Notes: generated by a model from the letters alone, not told the origin. A stretch of DNA of 51,169 nt from an uncultured Anaerotignum sp. (GCF_934277605.1 NZ_CAKQVD010000009.1:1-51169), one strand, 5' to 3'. Shown: positions 8,560 to 16,658, numbered from the stretch's first letter. A program made the numbers and translations.

Positions 8560-8634
8560 CGAGATGTACCTGCTAAGGATATCGCCGTAAGGACCATGGA
8601 TATCCCACCATCTCGGTAAATAAAAAACAGGAGG
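8560..8634 (+). promoter_or_regulatory. Candidate preQ1-type riboswitch in the queT leader
   Basis: The leader has an outer 7-bp helix CGAGATG (8560-8566)/CATCTCG (8609-8615) enclosing a second perfect 7-bp helix GGATATC (8577-8583)/GATATCC (8599-8605). An A-rich linker follows, then CAGGAGG, the queT ribosome site. CCUG at 8569-8572, inside the outer loop, can pair with CAGG at 8628-8631, giving an H-type pseudoknot that would hide the Shine-Dalgarno sequence. That logic (loop-to-ribosome-site pairing across an A-rich linker) is the one used by preQ1 riboswitches, and the gene is a queuosine-precursor transporter. The extra inner helix does not match a class I can name with confidence. Confidence 0.55.
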
Positions 8635-8644
8635 TCTTTTTTTA

Positions 8645-9130
8645 ATGAACAAAAACATCTTAAACACAAAATTTCTGGTTTCCACAGCGCTGATCGCAGC
8701 AATTTATGTTGTGATGACATTGGCGATTGCCCCTCTCAGCTTCGGGATGATTCAGATTCGTATTTCCGAGGTGCTGATGCTGATGGCATTTATCGACAAA
8801 AAATATGCGCCCGGTTTGGTGCTTGGCTGTTTTATCGCAAACTGCTTCAGCCCCTTCGGCATGATGGATGTGGTGTTCGGCACAGCCTGCACGGCAGCCG
8901 CTCTTGTGGGAATCACGAAATGCAGCAAAACCCTTTTCGGTGCAAGCCTTTGGCCTGTATTGTGCAATGCGTTTATCGGCATTGAGCTATACCTGTTCGG
9001 CAGCCCGCTGCTGTTGAGCATGGCTACCGTTGCCATCGGGGAATTTCTTTCCGTATCCGTTGTGGGCTATGCATTGTTCCGCCAGCTTATGAAAAACAAT
9101 ACACTTGTGGAACGCTTAAGAATTGCATAA
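8645..9130 (+). CDS. queT: QueT family queuosine precursor ECF-type transporter component
   Basis: This 161-residue membrane protein belongs to the QueT/COG4708 family, the substrate-binding (S) components thought to bring queuosine precursors such as preQ1 or queuine into the cell with a shared ECF energy module. It has about five hydrophobic segments and the family block MIQIRISEVLMLMAFI near residues 36-51. AGGAGG lies about 10 bp before ATG 8645 in a structured leader. No ECF ATPase or T component is nearby, which fits a group II ECF system using a shared module encoded elsewhere. It is a single-gene transcript with its own terminator. Confidence 0.85.
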   Translation: MNKNILNTKFLVSTALIAAIYVVMTLAIAPLSFGMIQIRISEVLMLMAFIDKKYAPGLVLGCFIANCFSPFGMMDVVFGTACTAAALVGITKCSKTLFGASLWPVLCNAFIGIELYLFGSPLLLSMATVAIGEFLSVSVVGYALFRQLMKNNTLVERLRIA

Positions 9131-9144
9131 AAATAAGACATAGG

Positions 9145-9178
9145 AGGATTTTTCATTCTGAAAGGTCCTTCTTTTTTT
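9145..9178 (+). terminator. Rho-independent terminator of queT
   Basis: A stem of about 11 bp (9145-9155 with 9159-9169, two G-U pairs) with a TTC loop is followed by CTTTTTTT. Confidence 0.8.
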
Positions 9179-9204
9179 ACATTTGTCTTTTTTACAAAAA
9201 CATC

Positions 9205-9232
9205 TTGACAAAATAATTCGTGGTGCTATAAT
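9205..9232 (+). promoter_or_regulatory. Promoter of the T-box/ABC importer operon
   Basis: TTGACA (9205-9210), a 16-bp spacer and TATAAT (9227-9232), with an extended -10 TG at 9224-9225: near-consensus. Confidence 0.85.
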
Positions 9233-9238
9233 CAAACT

Positions 9239-9524
9239 ATCCAAAGAGAGAAACCGATGATTAAGAGGAGTAACCCTTCAAATCAGCTTTTAGAGAGCCA
9301 CGGATGGTGGAAGCGTGGCAGTGTGAGGATGGGCGAATGGACTTATGAGGGCGGTCGAAAGCGAAAGCAAGTAGTAACCGACGGGAAACGCACCCGTTAC
9401 CAGAGCGTAACTGTATGGCTGTACAGTGGAAAGAGCGGATGATTTTTTTCATCAATTTGGGTGGTACCGCAGGAATATACAAGTCTTGTCCCATAGTAGA
9501 TTACTATGTGATAAGGCTTTTTTT
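9239..9524 (+). promoter_or_regulatory. T-box leader, predicted specifier UGG (tryptophan)
   Basis: The roughly 290-nt leader has the Stem I hallmarks AGAGAGCC and GGATGGTGGAAGC, then a specifier region GAA-TGG-AC with TGG at 9338-9340, giving a tryptophan codon. The T-box sequence TGGGTGGTACCGC is at 9458-9470, followed by a terminator. Uncharged tRNA pairing with the specifier and with UGGU should favour the antiterminator and switch on the downstream importer. The UGGU bulge would pair perfectly with ACCA; most bacterial tRNA-Trp end in GCCA, so a G-U pair would be needed. Confidence 0.88.
9483..9524 (+). terminator. Regulated terminator of the tryptophan T-box
   Basis: A long hairpin GTCTTGTC..CATAGTA / TACTATG..GATAAGGC with a GAT loop is followed by seven T. 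It is the off-state terminator of the T-box leader. Confidence 0.85.
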
Positions 9525-9622
9525 ATTCGACAAAATCGAGTACCTCGTTCGAGAAAACAGCTAAGACGAGATGAGATGAGACAGAAGGAAACAAAAACAG
9601 TATGAGAAAAGGAGCGATTGGT

Positions 9623-10603
9623 ATGAAAAAATTTATGGCAATGACAATGGCAATGGTGATGGCGGCAATGGCACTGACAGGCTGCGGCGGCAGCGATGCG
9701 GCGGATGATAAGGCAAGCGGAGATATTCCCGTTATCGGCATCAACCAGTACGGACAGCACGCATCTTTGGATAACTGTCGAGAGGGCTTTTTGCAGGGTC
9801 TGGAGGAAGCAGGTCTGAAGGAAGGCGTGGATTACAAGATTGAATATCAGAATGCAGGCTCTGATGACAACGCCGCAACACAGATTGCACAGAACTTCTC
9901 CGCAAAGAATGTTGCGCTGATGTGTGCGATTGCAACACCCTCCGCAACTGCTTGCTATGCGGCGGCAGAGGATAAGGATATTCCTGTTATCTTCACAGCA
10001 ATCACTGATCCTGAGGAAGCAAAGCTGACTGGTGGCAACATTACAGGCACCAGCGACAAGCTTCCCATCGAAGGGCAGCTTGAGCTGATTCGCAAGGTAC
10101 AGCCAGATGCAAAAACAATCGGGATTCTTTACACAACAAGCGAACCCAATTCCGTTTCCGCAGTAAAGGAATATCAGGAAAAGGCAGGAGAATACGGCTT
10201 CACAATTGAAGCACTGGGCGTTATGACACAGGCAGAGGTCAATCAGGCAACAGATACGCTGATTTCGAAGGGTGTAGACTGCTTCACAAATCTGACAGAT
10301 AACAACGTAGTCGACGTTCTGCCTTCTATTCTGGAAAAAACAAACGAAGCAGGCATCCCTGTTTACGGCAGTGAAATTGAGCAGGTAAAACTGGGCTGTG
10401 TTGCTTCCGCAGGGATTGAATATGTTGCCTTGGGCAGACAGACAGGTCTGATGGCAGCAAAAATCCTCAAGGGCGAAGCAAAAGCAACGGATATGCCTTA
10501 TGAAACTATTTCCGAATACCAAATTTATGTAAATCCCGATGCAATGTCCGCATTGAAATTGAAAGCAGATGTGGCAGATGCGATTGATGTAACAGCAGAA
10601 TAA
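9623..10603 (+). CDS. trpX: ABC importer substrate-binding lipoprotein, probable tryptophan transport
   Basis: This 326-residue protein is a COG2984-type periplasmic-binding-like lipoprotein. It has a signal peptide, the lipobox LTGC that anchors it to the outer membrane face, and blocks such as VIGINQYGQHASLDNCREGF and PDAKTIGILYTTSEPNS that match the family. COG2984 proteins are linked to aromatic amino acid uptake (TrpX), and the UGG T-box upstream supports tryptophan. The start is ATG 9623 because AAAGGAG lies 8 bp upstream; an ATG at 9602 has no ribosome site. It is the first gene of a three-gene importer operon. The substrate is inferred from the T-box. Confidence 0.88.
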   Translation: MKKFMAMTMAMVMAAMALTGCGGSDAADDKASGDIPVIGINQYGQHASLDNCREGFLQGLEEAGLKEGVDYKIEYQNAGSDDNAATQIAQNFSAKNVALMCAIATPSATACYAAAEDKDIPVIFTAITDPEEAKLTGGNITGTSDKLPIEGQLELIRKVQPDAKTIGILYTTSEPNSVSAVKEYQEKAGEYGFTIEALGVMTQAEVNQATDTLISKGVDCFTNLTDNNVVDVLPSILEKTNEAGIPVYGSEIEQVKLGCVASAGIEYVALGRQTGLMAAKILKGEAKATDMPYETISEYQIYVNPDAMSALKLKADVADAIDVTAE

Positions 10604-10629
10604 ATTTCTGCATAGAAAGAGGTTTCTTT

Positions 10630-11514
10630 ATGTTTGATTTGATTATCAGCACGTTGACGCAGGGCTTTATTTACGCCCTGCTGTCCTACGGCATTTTTAT
10701 TACATATAAAATATTGGATTTTCCCGATTTGACAGTAGACGGCAGCTTTCCCTTGGGGGCGGCAATCACAGCGGTTCTTTTGGTAAGGGGAATGAATCCC
10801 TTTTTGGCGCTTGCGGCGGCATTGTTGGTCGGTGCGGCGGCAGGCCTTGTAACCGGTGTCATTCATGTTAAATTCGGTGTCAGAGACCTTCTGGCAGGCA
10901 TTATCACTATGACAGCACTCTTTTCCATCAACCTGCAAATTGCAGGCTCCAATCTGGCGGTAGAGCGTGCCATCGGCACGATTTATACCTCCGGCCCGAT
11001 TATGACATTGATGGGAAATTCTACCCTGATGATGCGTAAATTTGTAGTATCCATGCTGATAGCTGTGATTTTCAAATTCATTCTGGATTGGTATCTTAAG
11101 ACAAAAAGCGGCATGCTCCTGCGTGCAGTGGGCGATAACAGCACATTGGTTACCACCTTGGCAAAGGATAAGGGCATTGTGAAAATCATCGGTCTGACAG
11201 TTGCAAATGCACTTGTTGCCTTCTCCGGTGCCTTGGTCTGCATGGAGCAAAGAGCCTTCTCCAGCACCATGGGGACAGGGCAGATGGTTTTTGGTCTGGC
11301 GGCGGTTATCATCGGTACAACTCTGTTCCGTAAGGTCAGCTTTGCAAAGGGAACGACGGCTGTTTTGGTCGGCAGTGTGTTCTATAAGGCTTGTATCCAA
11401 GTGGCAATCAGCTTAGGCTTGCCCGCAAATCTGATGAAGCTTGCAACAGCAGTGCTGTTCCTGATTATTTTGATTCTTGGCAATAAACAGAAGGGTGGTG
11501 CGGAGCATGCTTGA
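10630..11514 (+). CDS. trpY: ABC importer permease, probable tryptophan transport
   Basis: This 294-residue integral membrane protein has about eight hydrophobic segments and belongs to the COG4120 permease group, related to branched-chain amino acid permeases (segment LDFPDLTVDGSFPLGAA after the first helices). It should form the membrane channel of the importer with the binding protein upstream and the ATPase downstream. AGAGG precedes ATG 10630, 27 bp after the binding protein. Its end overlaps the ATPase start by 8 bp, indicating coupled translation. Confidence 0.88.
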   Translation: MFDLIISTLTQGFIYALLSYGIFITYKILDFPDLTVDGSFPLGAAITAVLLVRGMNPFLALAAALLVGAAAGLVTGVIHVKFGVRDLLAGIITMTALFSINLQIAGSNLAVERAIGTIYTSGPIMTLMGNSTLMMRKFVVSMLIAVIFKFILDWYLKTKSGMLLRAVGDNSTLVTTLAKDKGIVKIIGLTVANALVAFSGALVCMEQRAFSSTMGTGQMVFGLAAVIIGTTLFRKVSFAKGTTAVLVGSVFYKACIQVAISLGLPANLMKLATAVLFLIILILGNKQKGGAEHA

Positions 11515-12280
11515 GCTAAAGCATATTAAAAAAATCTATAATCCCGGCACCATTTCCGAGACACAGCTTTTTGAGGATTTCAATTTAACCGTACCCGATG
11601 GCGAATTTGTTTCGATTGTCGGCAGTAACGGCTCGGGCAAAACCTCTATGCTCAATATCATTTGCGGCAGTATCCCCATCCAAAAGGGAGAGGTGCTGAT
11701 TGGCGGCAAGAATATTGCAAAAATGAAGGATTTCCAGAGATACCGCACCATCGGGCGTGTCTATCAGGACCCCTCCGCAGGCACCTGCCCAAATCTGACT
11801 ATGCTGGAAAATATGTCCTTGGCGGATAATAAGGGCAAGCCCTTCGGCTTAGGCAGAGGTGTCAATAAGGCCAGAGAAAATTTCTATAAGGAACAGCTTT
11901 CGATTCTGGGGCTTGGCTTGGAAAATAAAATGAATGTTAAGCTCGGAGCGCTTTCGGGCGGACAGAGACAGGCGGCAACGCTGATTATGGCAACGCTGAC
12001 ACCCATTGAATTTTTGATTCTGGATGAGCATACGGCTGCACTTGATCCGAAAACGGCAGATATCATTATGGAGCTGACGGATAAGGTCGTCAAAGAAAAG
12101 CATTTAACCGCCATGATGGTGACACATAACCTTCGTTATGCGGCAGAATACGGCAGTCGCTTGATTATGATGGATAAAGGCCATATCGTAATGGATAAGG
12201 CGGCGGAGGAAAAAGCCAACACAAAGGTAGAGGATATTCTCGATATCTTTACTGCTATCAGCATTGAATGCGGAAACTAA
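11507..12280 (+). CDS. trpZ: ABC importer ATPase, probable tryptophan transport
   Basis: The 257-residue cytosolic ATPase has Walker A GSNGSGKTS, the signature LSGGQRQ, Walker B FLILDEH and the H-loop histidine in MVTHNLR. It is of the COG1101 type that partners COG4120 permeases. The start is ATG 11507 (MLELKHIKKIYNPG), inside the end of the permease gene; a longer open frame upstream lacks the family N-terminus. It ends the operon, followed by a terminator at 12292-12324. Confidence 0.9.
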   Translation: MLELKHIKKIYNPGTISETQLFEDFNLTVPDGEFVSIVGSNGSGKTSMLNIICGSIPIQKGEVLIGGKNIAKMKDFQRYRTIGRVYQDPSAGTCPNLTMLENMSLADNKGKPFGLGRGVNKARENFYKEQLSILGLGLENKMNVKLGALSGGQRQAATLIMATLTPIEFLILDEHTAALDPKTADIIMELTDKVVKEKHLTAMMVTHNLRYAAEYGSRLIMMDKGHIVMDKAAEEKANTKVEDILDIFTAISIECGN

Positions 12281-12291
12281 ATAAAATAGTG

Positions 12292-12324
12292 AAATCCCCG
12301 AATTTATCGTTTGGGGATTTTTTT
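12292..12324 (+). terminator. Rho-independent terminator of the importer operon
   Basis: Perfect 8-bp stem AAATCCCC/GGGGATTT, followed by a T-run. Confidence 0.85.
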
Positions 12325-12330
12325 CTGCAC

Positions 12331-12359
12331 TTTTCAGAAAAAGACGTTTGTGATATAAT
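12331..12359 (+). promoter_or_regulatory. Candidate promoter of hydE-hydF
   Basis: TTTTCA (12331-12336), a 17-bp spacer and a perfect TATAAT (12354-12359), leaving about 75 nt of leader before hydE. The -35 element is weak. Confidence 0.55.
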
Positions 12360-12441
12360 ACCAAAAACTAAGCTTGTGGGGTATGTTTGCTTTTCTGTGG
12401 CAATCGCAATCCCGCAAAAAGAAAAGGCTGATGAAGACATA

Positions 12442-13482
12442 ATGAAGGATTTGATTGATCGATTAGAACAAGAGCAAAGGCTCACGAAGGAAGAATGGAT
12501 ACGGCTGATAGAAGGCCGAACACCTGCTCTTGCAGAGTATTTATTTGAACGTGCAAGGGCGGTGCGCCAAGCGCATTATGGCAATGAGGTGTATATCCGT
12601 GGGCTGATTGAATTTACAAATTATTGCAGAAATAACTGTTATTATTGCGGCATTCGCAGGGATAACACCGGACTGCACCGTTATCGGCTGAGCGAAGAGG
12701 AAATTCTTTCCTGCTGTGCGCAGGGCTATCAATTAGGCTTTCGCACCTTTGTTTTGCAGGGCGGCGAGGACGCATGGTTTACACAGGAAAAAATGACGCA
12801 CATAATCCGTTCCATTCGTGAAGGCTATCCGGATTGTGCCATCACGCTTTCAATCGGAGAACGGGAAAAGGAAGAATATCAGGCGTATTTTTCAGCAGGC
12901 GCAAACCGTTTTCTGCTGCGGCATGAAACAGCAAGCAACGCACATTATGCGTTCCTGCATCCTGCGGAGTTAAGCCTGCGGCATCGCATGGATTGCCTGT
13001 GGCAGTTGAAGGAAATCGGCTATCAAGTCGGAAGCGGCATTATGGTTGGTTCGCCCGGGCAGACGGCAGAGCATCTGGCAGAGGATTTGTTGTTTCTGAA
13101 GGAGCTGAACCCGCACATGATTGGCATTGGCCCTTTTATTCCGCAAAAGGATACGCCCTTCCGAGAGGAAAAGGCGGGAACACTCGAATTGACGCTGTTT
13201 TTGTTGGGGGCGCTGCGGCTCATGCTGCCAAAGGTATTGCTGCCCTCCACAACCGCATTAAGCACCATTCATCCGGATGGACGGAAAATGGGGATTTTGG
13301 CAGGGGCAAACGTTGTCATGCCAAATCTTTCGCCCAAGGAGAACAGAAAATATTATAGCTTGTACGATAATAAACGCTCTATGGGGGATGAGGCGGCAGA
13401 AGGGCTTTCTCTTTTGAAGGCAGAGATGGAATCCATCGGCTATCGGGTGGTAACGGCCCGCGGCGATTCCTTAGTAGAATAG
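12442..13482 (+). CDS. hydE: [FeFe]-hydrogenase H-cluster radical SAM maturase HydE
   Basis: HydE is a radical SAM enzyme that helps make the organic dithiolate bridge of the H-cluster. The 346-residue protein has the radical SAM cysteines C62-X3-C66-X2-C69 (NYCRNNCYYCG), the GGED motif in VLQGGEDAWFTQ, and the usual HydE length. The start ATG 12442 (MKDLIDRLEQ) is set by family length; the frame is open further upstream through the promoter and terminator, so that part is excluded. The ribosome site is weak. hydF follows after 9 bp. hydG, the third maturase, and hydrogenase structural genes are not in the window. Confidence 0.93.
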   Translation: MKDLIDRLEQEQRLTKEEWIRLIEGRTPALAEYLFERARAVRQAHYGNEVYIRGLIEFTNYCRNNCYYCGIRRDNTGLHRYRLSEEEILSCCAQGYQLGFRTFVLQGGEDAWFTQEKMTHIIRSIREGYPDCAITLSIGEREKEEYQAYFSAGANRFLLRHETASNAHYAFLHPAELSLRHRMDCLWQLKEIGYQVGSGIMVGSPGQTAEHLAEDLLFLKELNPHMIGIGPFIPQKDTPFREEKAGTLELTLFLLGALRLMLPKVLLPSTTALSTIHPDGRKMGILAGANVVMPNLSPKENRKYYSLYDNKRSMGDEAAEGLSLLKAEMESIGYRVVTARGDSLVE

Positions 13483-13491
13483 GAGGAGAAC

Positions 13492-14670
13492 ATGGGACTG
13501 AACAATACACCTTTGGCCGAACGGCTGCATATTGGCATTTTCGGCAAAAGAAATGCGGGAAAATCAAGTATTATCAACGCAATGACAGGACAGGATTTAG
13601 CAATTGTTTCCGATGTGGCAGGCACAACAACCGATCCCGTGCAAAAGGCAATGGAGCTGTTGCCCTTAGGACCTGTTGTCATCATTGATACACCCGGATT
13701 GGATGATGTCGGCAGGCTTGGAGGTCTGCGTGTGCAAAAAGCATATCAGGTGTTGAATAAAACGGATATTGCTGTTGTGGTAATAGACGGTGCTGTTGGA
13801 GAAACGGCAGAGGATACCGCAATTTTGGAGCAGATCCGCAGCAAAAATATTCCATACTTGATTGTAAAAAATAAATCTGATTTAAAGCAGGCAGAGGATA
13901 AAGAAAATGAGATTTCCGTCAGCGCAAAAACAGGCGAAAACATTTATGCCCTAAAGGAGCGCATTGCGGCATTGGCACCGCAGAGCGAAAGGGAGCGCAG
14001 AATCATCGGAGACTTATTGGAGCCAAATGACTTTGTGGTATTGGTTGTGCCGATTGATTCCGCAGCACCAAAGGGCAGATTGATTTTGCCTCAGCAGCAA
14101 ACCATTCGGGATATTCTGGAGGCAGGCGCAAATGCCATTGTCGTAAGGGATTCCGAATTGCAGGAAACCTTAGTCTCTCTCGGAAAACGCCCGAGGCTTG
14201 TTATCACAGACAGTCAGATTTTCGGGAAGGTTTCTCAAATCGTACCGCAGGAGATTCCTTTGACCTCCTTTTCCATTTTAATGGCGAGGTATAAAGGGAA
14301 TTTGAAGCAAAATGTGCAAGGAGCAAGAGCCTTGGAGAAGCTGAAGGACGGAGATTCGGTTTTGATTTCCGAAGGCTGTACCCATCATAGACAGTGCGAG
14401 GACATCGGCACGGTTAAGCTGCCTCGATGGATGCGGGAATATACCAAAAAAGACTTGCAGTTCCGATTTACCAGTGGCGGAGCATTTCCGGAGGATTTAT
14501 CTCCCTATGCCTTGATTGTGCATTGCGGCGGCTGTATGCTCAATGAAAAGGAAATGCAGCACCGCTTGGCATGCGCAAAGGAGCAAAAGGCAAATATGAC
14601 GAATTACGGCATTTGCATTGCCTATATACATGGGATTTTAGAAAGAAGCCTTGCACCGCTTGACATTTAA
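13492..14670 (+). CDS. hydF: [FeFe]-hydrogenase H-cluster maturation GTPase HydF
   Basis: HydF is the GTPase scaffold on which the 2Fe subcluster is assembled and from which it is passed to apo-hydrogenase. The 392-residue protein has the P-loop GKRNAGKSS (residues 18-26), the G3 motif DTPGLDD and the G4 motif NKSD, a middle dimerisation domain, and the C-terminal iron-sulfur ligands CTHH and HCGGC. AGGAGG precedes ATG 13492. It pairs with hydE in a two-gene unit and ends before a bidirectional terminator. Confidence 0.95.
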   Translation: MGLNNTPLAERLHIGIFGKRNAGKSSIINAMTGQDLAIVSDVAGTTTDPVQKAMELLPLGPVVIIDTPGLDDVGRLGGLRVQKAYQVLNKTDIAVVVIDGAVGETAEDTAILEQIRSKNIPYLIVKNKSDLKQAEDKENEISVSAKTGENIYALKERIAALAPQSERERRIIGDLLEPNDFVVLVVPIDSAAPKGRLILPQQQTIRDILEAGANAIVVRDSELQETLVSLGKRPRLVITDSQIFGKVSQIVPQEIPLTSFSILMARYKGNLKQNVQGARALEKLKDGDSVLISEGCTHHRQCEDIGTVKLPRWMREYTKKDLQFRFTSGGAFPEDLSPYALIVHCGGCMLNEKEMQHRLACAKEQKANMTNYGICIAYIHGILERSLAPLDI

Positions 14671-14678
14671 TTGCAATC

Positions 14679-14724
14679 AAAAAGCAGACACCATAGAAGT
14701 GTTCTATGTGTGCCTGCTTTTTCT
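14679..14724. terminator. Bidirectional terminator between hydF and dacA
   Basis: A long hairpin, AAAAAGCAG..CATAGAA / TTCTATG..CTGCTTTTT, has A-runs and T-runs on both sides, so it can stop hydF (plus) and the carboxypeptidase gene (minus). Confidence 0.88.
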
Positions 14725-16128
14725 TTATCTTCTGCGATTTCTGCGTGTTCTTCTTCTGCTGCTGCGGAGTTGTTTTCTTTTTTGGTATCTTCTGTAACCG
14801 ATGAAGCGGGTAATACAGAAAACAAGAAGAACAACAATAACCACAAGGCCCACGCCAATACCGATTTTCTTTAAAATGCCGGAGAAAGAGGTTTTATCAA
14901 GCTCTGCTTTTTGGGCATCGGTCAATGCGTTTACGGCATTTTGTGCCACCAAATCGACGGATTGTGTTTTTCCGTTATAGGAAAGCTTTAATGTGCCGAT
15001 GGACTGTCCTTTTTTCACTGCTCCCTCTATGCTTTCGGGAAGATTTGTTTGCACGGTAACGGCAGAGGCATCTGTTCCCTTCGGTAAGGTATAATAAACA
15101 TCCTCCTTGGGTGCAACCGTAACGCTTCCCAAATTTACGGATTTTTTGTTGTATTTTTCGGTTGCGGGTACGGTGGAGGTATAATCGCCGACAGCCGCAA
15201 TTTTGACTGATTCATATTGCGCAAAGCCATAATCAAACAGGGCGGCAGTATCCAAATAATGCTCCGCACCGTTGCACTTCATCACAACGGCAATCAGTGT
15301 CATCCCATCCCGCTCGGCATAGGTTACCAAGGTGTTTCCTGCTTCAACCGTATAGCCTGTTTTTCCCCCGATGGCATCCGGATAGTAATAAATGGAATTG
15401 GAATTCAGCATTTGATGCTGTCCATGCAGATAGCGCGTTTCGGATTGTAAATTGGTCGGAGGAATTTCATAATCGGTTACACGCATCATGGAGCGATAGT
15501 CCTCATTTTTGAGCAGCTCCTTTGCAATCAAGGCCATATCGTGTGCAGTGGTATAATGGTTTTCATCAAACAACCCGTTGGCATTGATGAAATTTGTGTT
15601 CATACAGCCCAATTCCTTTGCCCGTTTTGTCATGTGCTTGGAAAATTCCTCAACGGAGCCGTCCACATATTCCGCTACGCCGTTAGAGGCTTCATTTGCG
15701 GAACGCAGGATAATGGCACGCAGCACCTGCTCTAAGGTCAGCGTTTCGCCCTCCATAATGGCAATGTGCGCACTGCCTTTTTCAATATTATACACAGCAT
15801 CATGGGAAAATGTAATTTCATCCGTCAGCTTTCCGTTTTCCAAGGCAAGCAAAATGGTCATCAGCTTTGTAATGCTTGCAGGATACATTTTTTTGTCTGC
15901 ATTTTTATCATATAATACCTCGCCGCTTGCAGCATCCATCAAAACAGCTGTTTCCGCAGAAAGCTTTAAGGAATCCTCTGTATCGGAGGAGTCCTCTGTA
16001 TCGGAATCTGCTGTTCCGAACGCCTGCGTTTCGTTTGTTTCTGTCTGAAGGGGCTCCTCCGCAAAGGCGGAAAAGGAAGGAAGTGCTATTATCAGCGCCA
16101 GTAAAAGCGGCAAAAATCGTTTTTTCAT
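14725..16128 (-). CDS. D-alanyl-D-alanine carboxypeptidase (DacA/PBP5 type) with membrane tail
   Basis: A serine peptidase of the S11 family that trims the terminal D-Ala from peptidoglycan stem peptides outside the membrane. The 467-residue protein has a signal peptide (cleavage near AFA-E at about 23), an acidic Ser/Asp/Thr linker (about 35-53), the catalytic SITK (S85, K88), SAN (143-145) and KTG (256-258) motifs, a C-terminal PBP5-associated domain, a transmembrane helix near 425-445 and a strongly arginine-rich cytosolic tail. A full transmembrane helix replaces the usual amphipathic anchor. TAGGAG precedes ATG 16128. It diverges from comEA; DacF/DacB-like sporulation roles are possible but not shown. 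Confidence 0.93.
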   Translation of the reverse strand: MKKRFLPLLLALIIALPSFSAFAEEPLQTETNETQAFGTADSDTEDSSDTEDSLKLSAETAVLMDAASGEVLYDKNADKKMYPASITKLMTILLALENGKLTDEITFSHDAVYNIEKGSAHIAIMEGETLTLEQVLRAIILRSANEASNGVAEYVDGSVEEFSKHMTKRAKELGCMNTNFINANGLFDENHYTTAHDMALIAKELLKNEDYRSMMRVTDYEIPPTNLQSETRYLHGQHQMLNSNSIYYYPDAIGGKTGYTVEAGNTLVTYAERDGMTLIAVVMKCNGAEHYLDTAALFDYGFAQYESVKIAAVGDYTSTVPATEKYNKKSVNLGSVTVAPKEDVYYTLPKGTDASAVTVQTNLPESIEGAVKKGQSIGTLKLSYNGKTQSVDLVAQNAVNALTDAQKAELDKTSFSGILKKIGIGVGLVVIVVLLVFCITRFIGYRRYQKRKQLRSSRRRTRRNRRR

Positions 16129-16194
16129 GGGAATCTCCTATATATTTGAAAATTTATTTAAGATGTGATATAGTTATTTCGTATGAGTAAGTGT

Positions 16195-16209
16195 GTTTCA
16201 AAATGAAAC
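16195..16209. promoter_or_regulatory. Palindrome between dacA-type gene and comEA
   Basis: A perfect inverted repeat GTTTCA-AAA-TGAAAC lies in the 137-bp divergent region. It could be an operator, but no clear promoter for either gene can be placed beside it. Confidence 0.3.
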
Positions 16210-16265
16210 AGCAATAATTTATTCTATCATATTAGGCGAAAAAGAAAAAGAGGTTTGTATTAAAG

Positions 16266-16658
16266 TTGCATAAGAATACGTTTTTCAAAAAAATCGGAAC
16301 AGAACGCTTAAAGCTGCTTGCGGTGGTGCTTTTCTTCTTGGCCAGCGGTGTTTGGTATAGCCATCTCTATCATGCGGGCGGCTTGGAAATGGGAACGCCT
16401 GCCTCTGCGGAGGATATCACCGCAGAGCGTGAAGCCATTGAGATTACAGAAGAGCATACAGGAAGGCTGAACATCAATACAGCAACAGCGCAGGAGCTGA
16501 CAAGCCTTTCCGGTATTGGCGAAAAGAAGGCGGCGGATATTGTTGCATATCGAGAGACTAACGGTAGTTTTTCCGATATTGCGGATTTAATGCAGGTATC
16601 CGGTATCGGAGAAAAGACCTTTGAAAAAATAAAGGCTGAAATTACAGTAGAAGAATAG
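16266..16658 (+). CDS. comEA: ComEA family helix-hairpin-helix DNA-binding protein
   Basis: ComEA is the membrane-anchored DNA receptor in transformation. The 130-residue protein has an N-terminal membrane anchor (about 16-36), a short linker, and a C-terminal tandem helix-hairpin-helix domain (LNINTATAQELTSLSGIGEKK and VSGIGEKTFEKIK). The SLBB domain found in many longer ComEA proteins is missing. The start is TTG at 16266, with AAAGAGG about 12 bp upstream (slightly long spacing); no ATG upstream of the anchor fits. It heads the run that includes comEC, supporting the name. Confidence 0.85.
   Translation: MHKNTFFKKIGTERLKLLAVVLFFLASGVWYSHLYHAGGLEMGTPASAEDITAEREAIEITEEHTGRLNINTATAQELTSLSGIGEKKAADIVAYRETNGSFSDIADLMQVSGIGEKTFEKIKAEITVEE

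Noticed and set aside
9493..9508. TAGTA/TACTA half-sites in the tryptophan T-box terminator as a third DUF1836-type site
   Set aside because: The gap is 3 bp rather than 5, and the pairing is explained by the terminator stem.
9452..10522. A 356-codon minus-strand ORF over the T-box and binding-protein gene
   Set aside because: Cys/His/Leu-rich antisense shadow of a clear lipoprotein gene and a structured RNA leader.
12268..12441. N-terminal extension of hydE
   Set aside because: It covers the upstream terminator and promoter; HydE proteins start near MKDLIDRLEQ.
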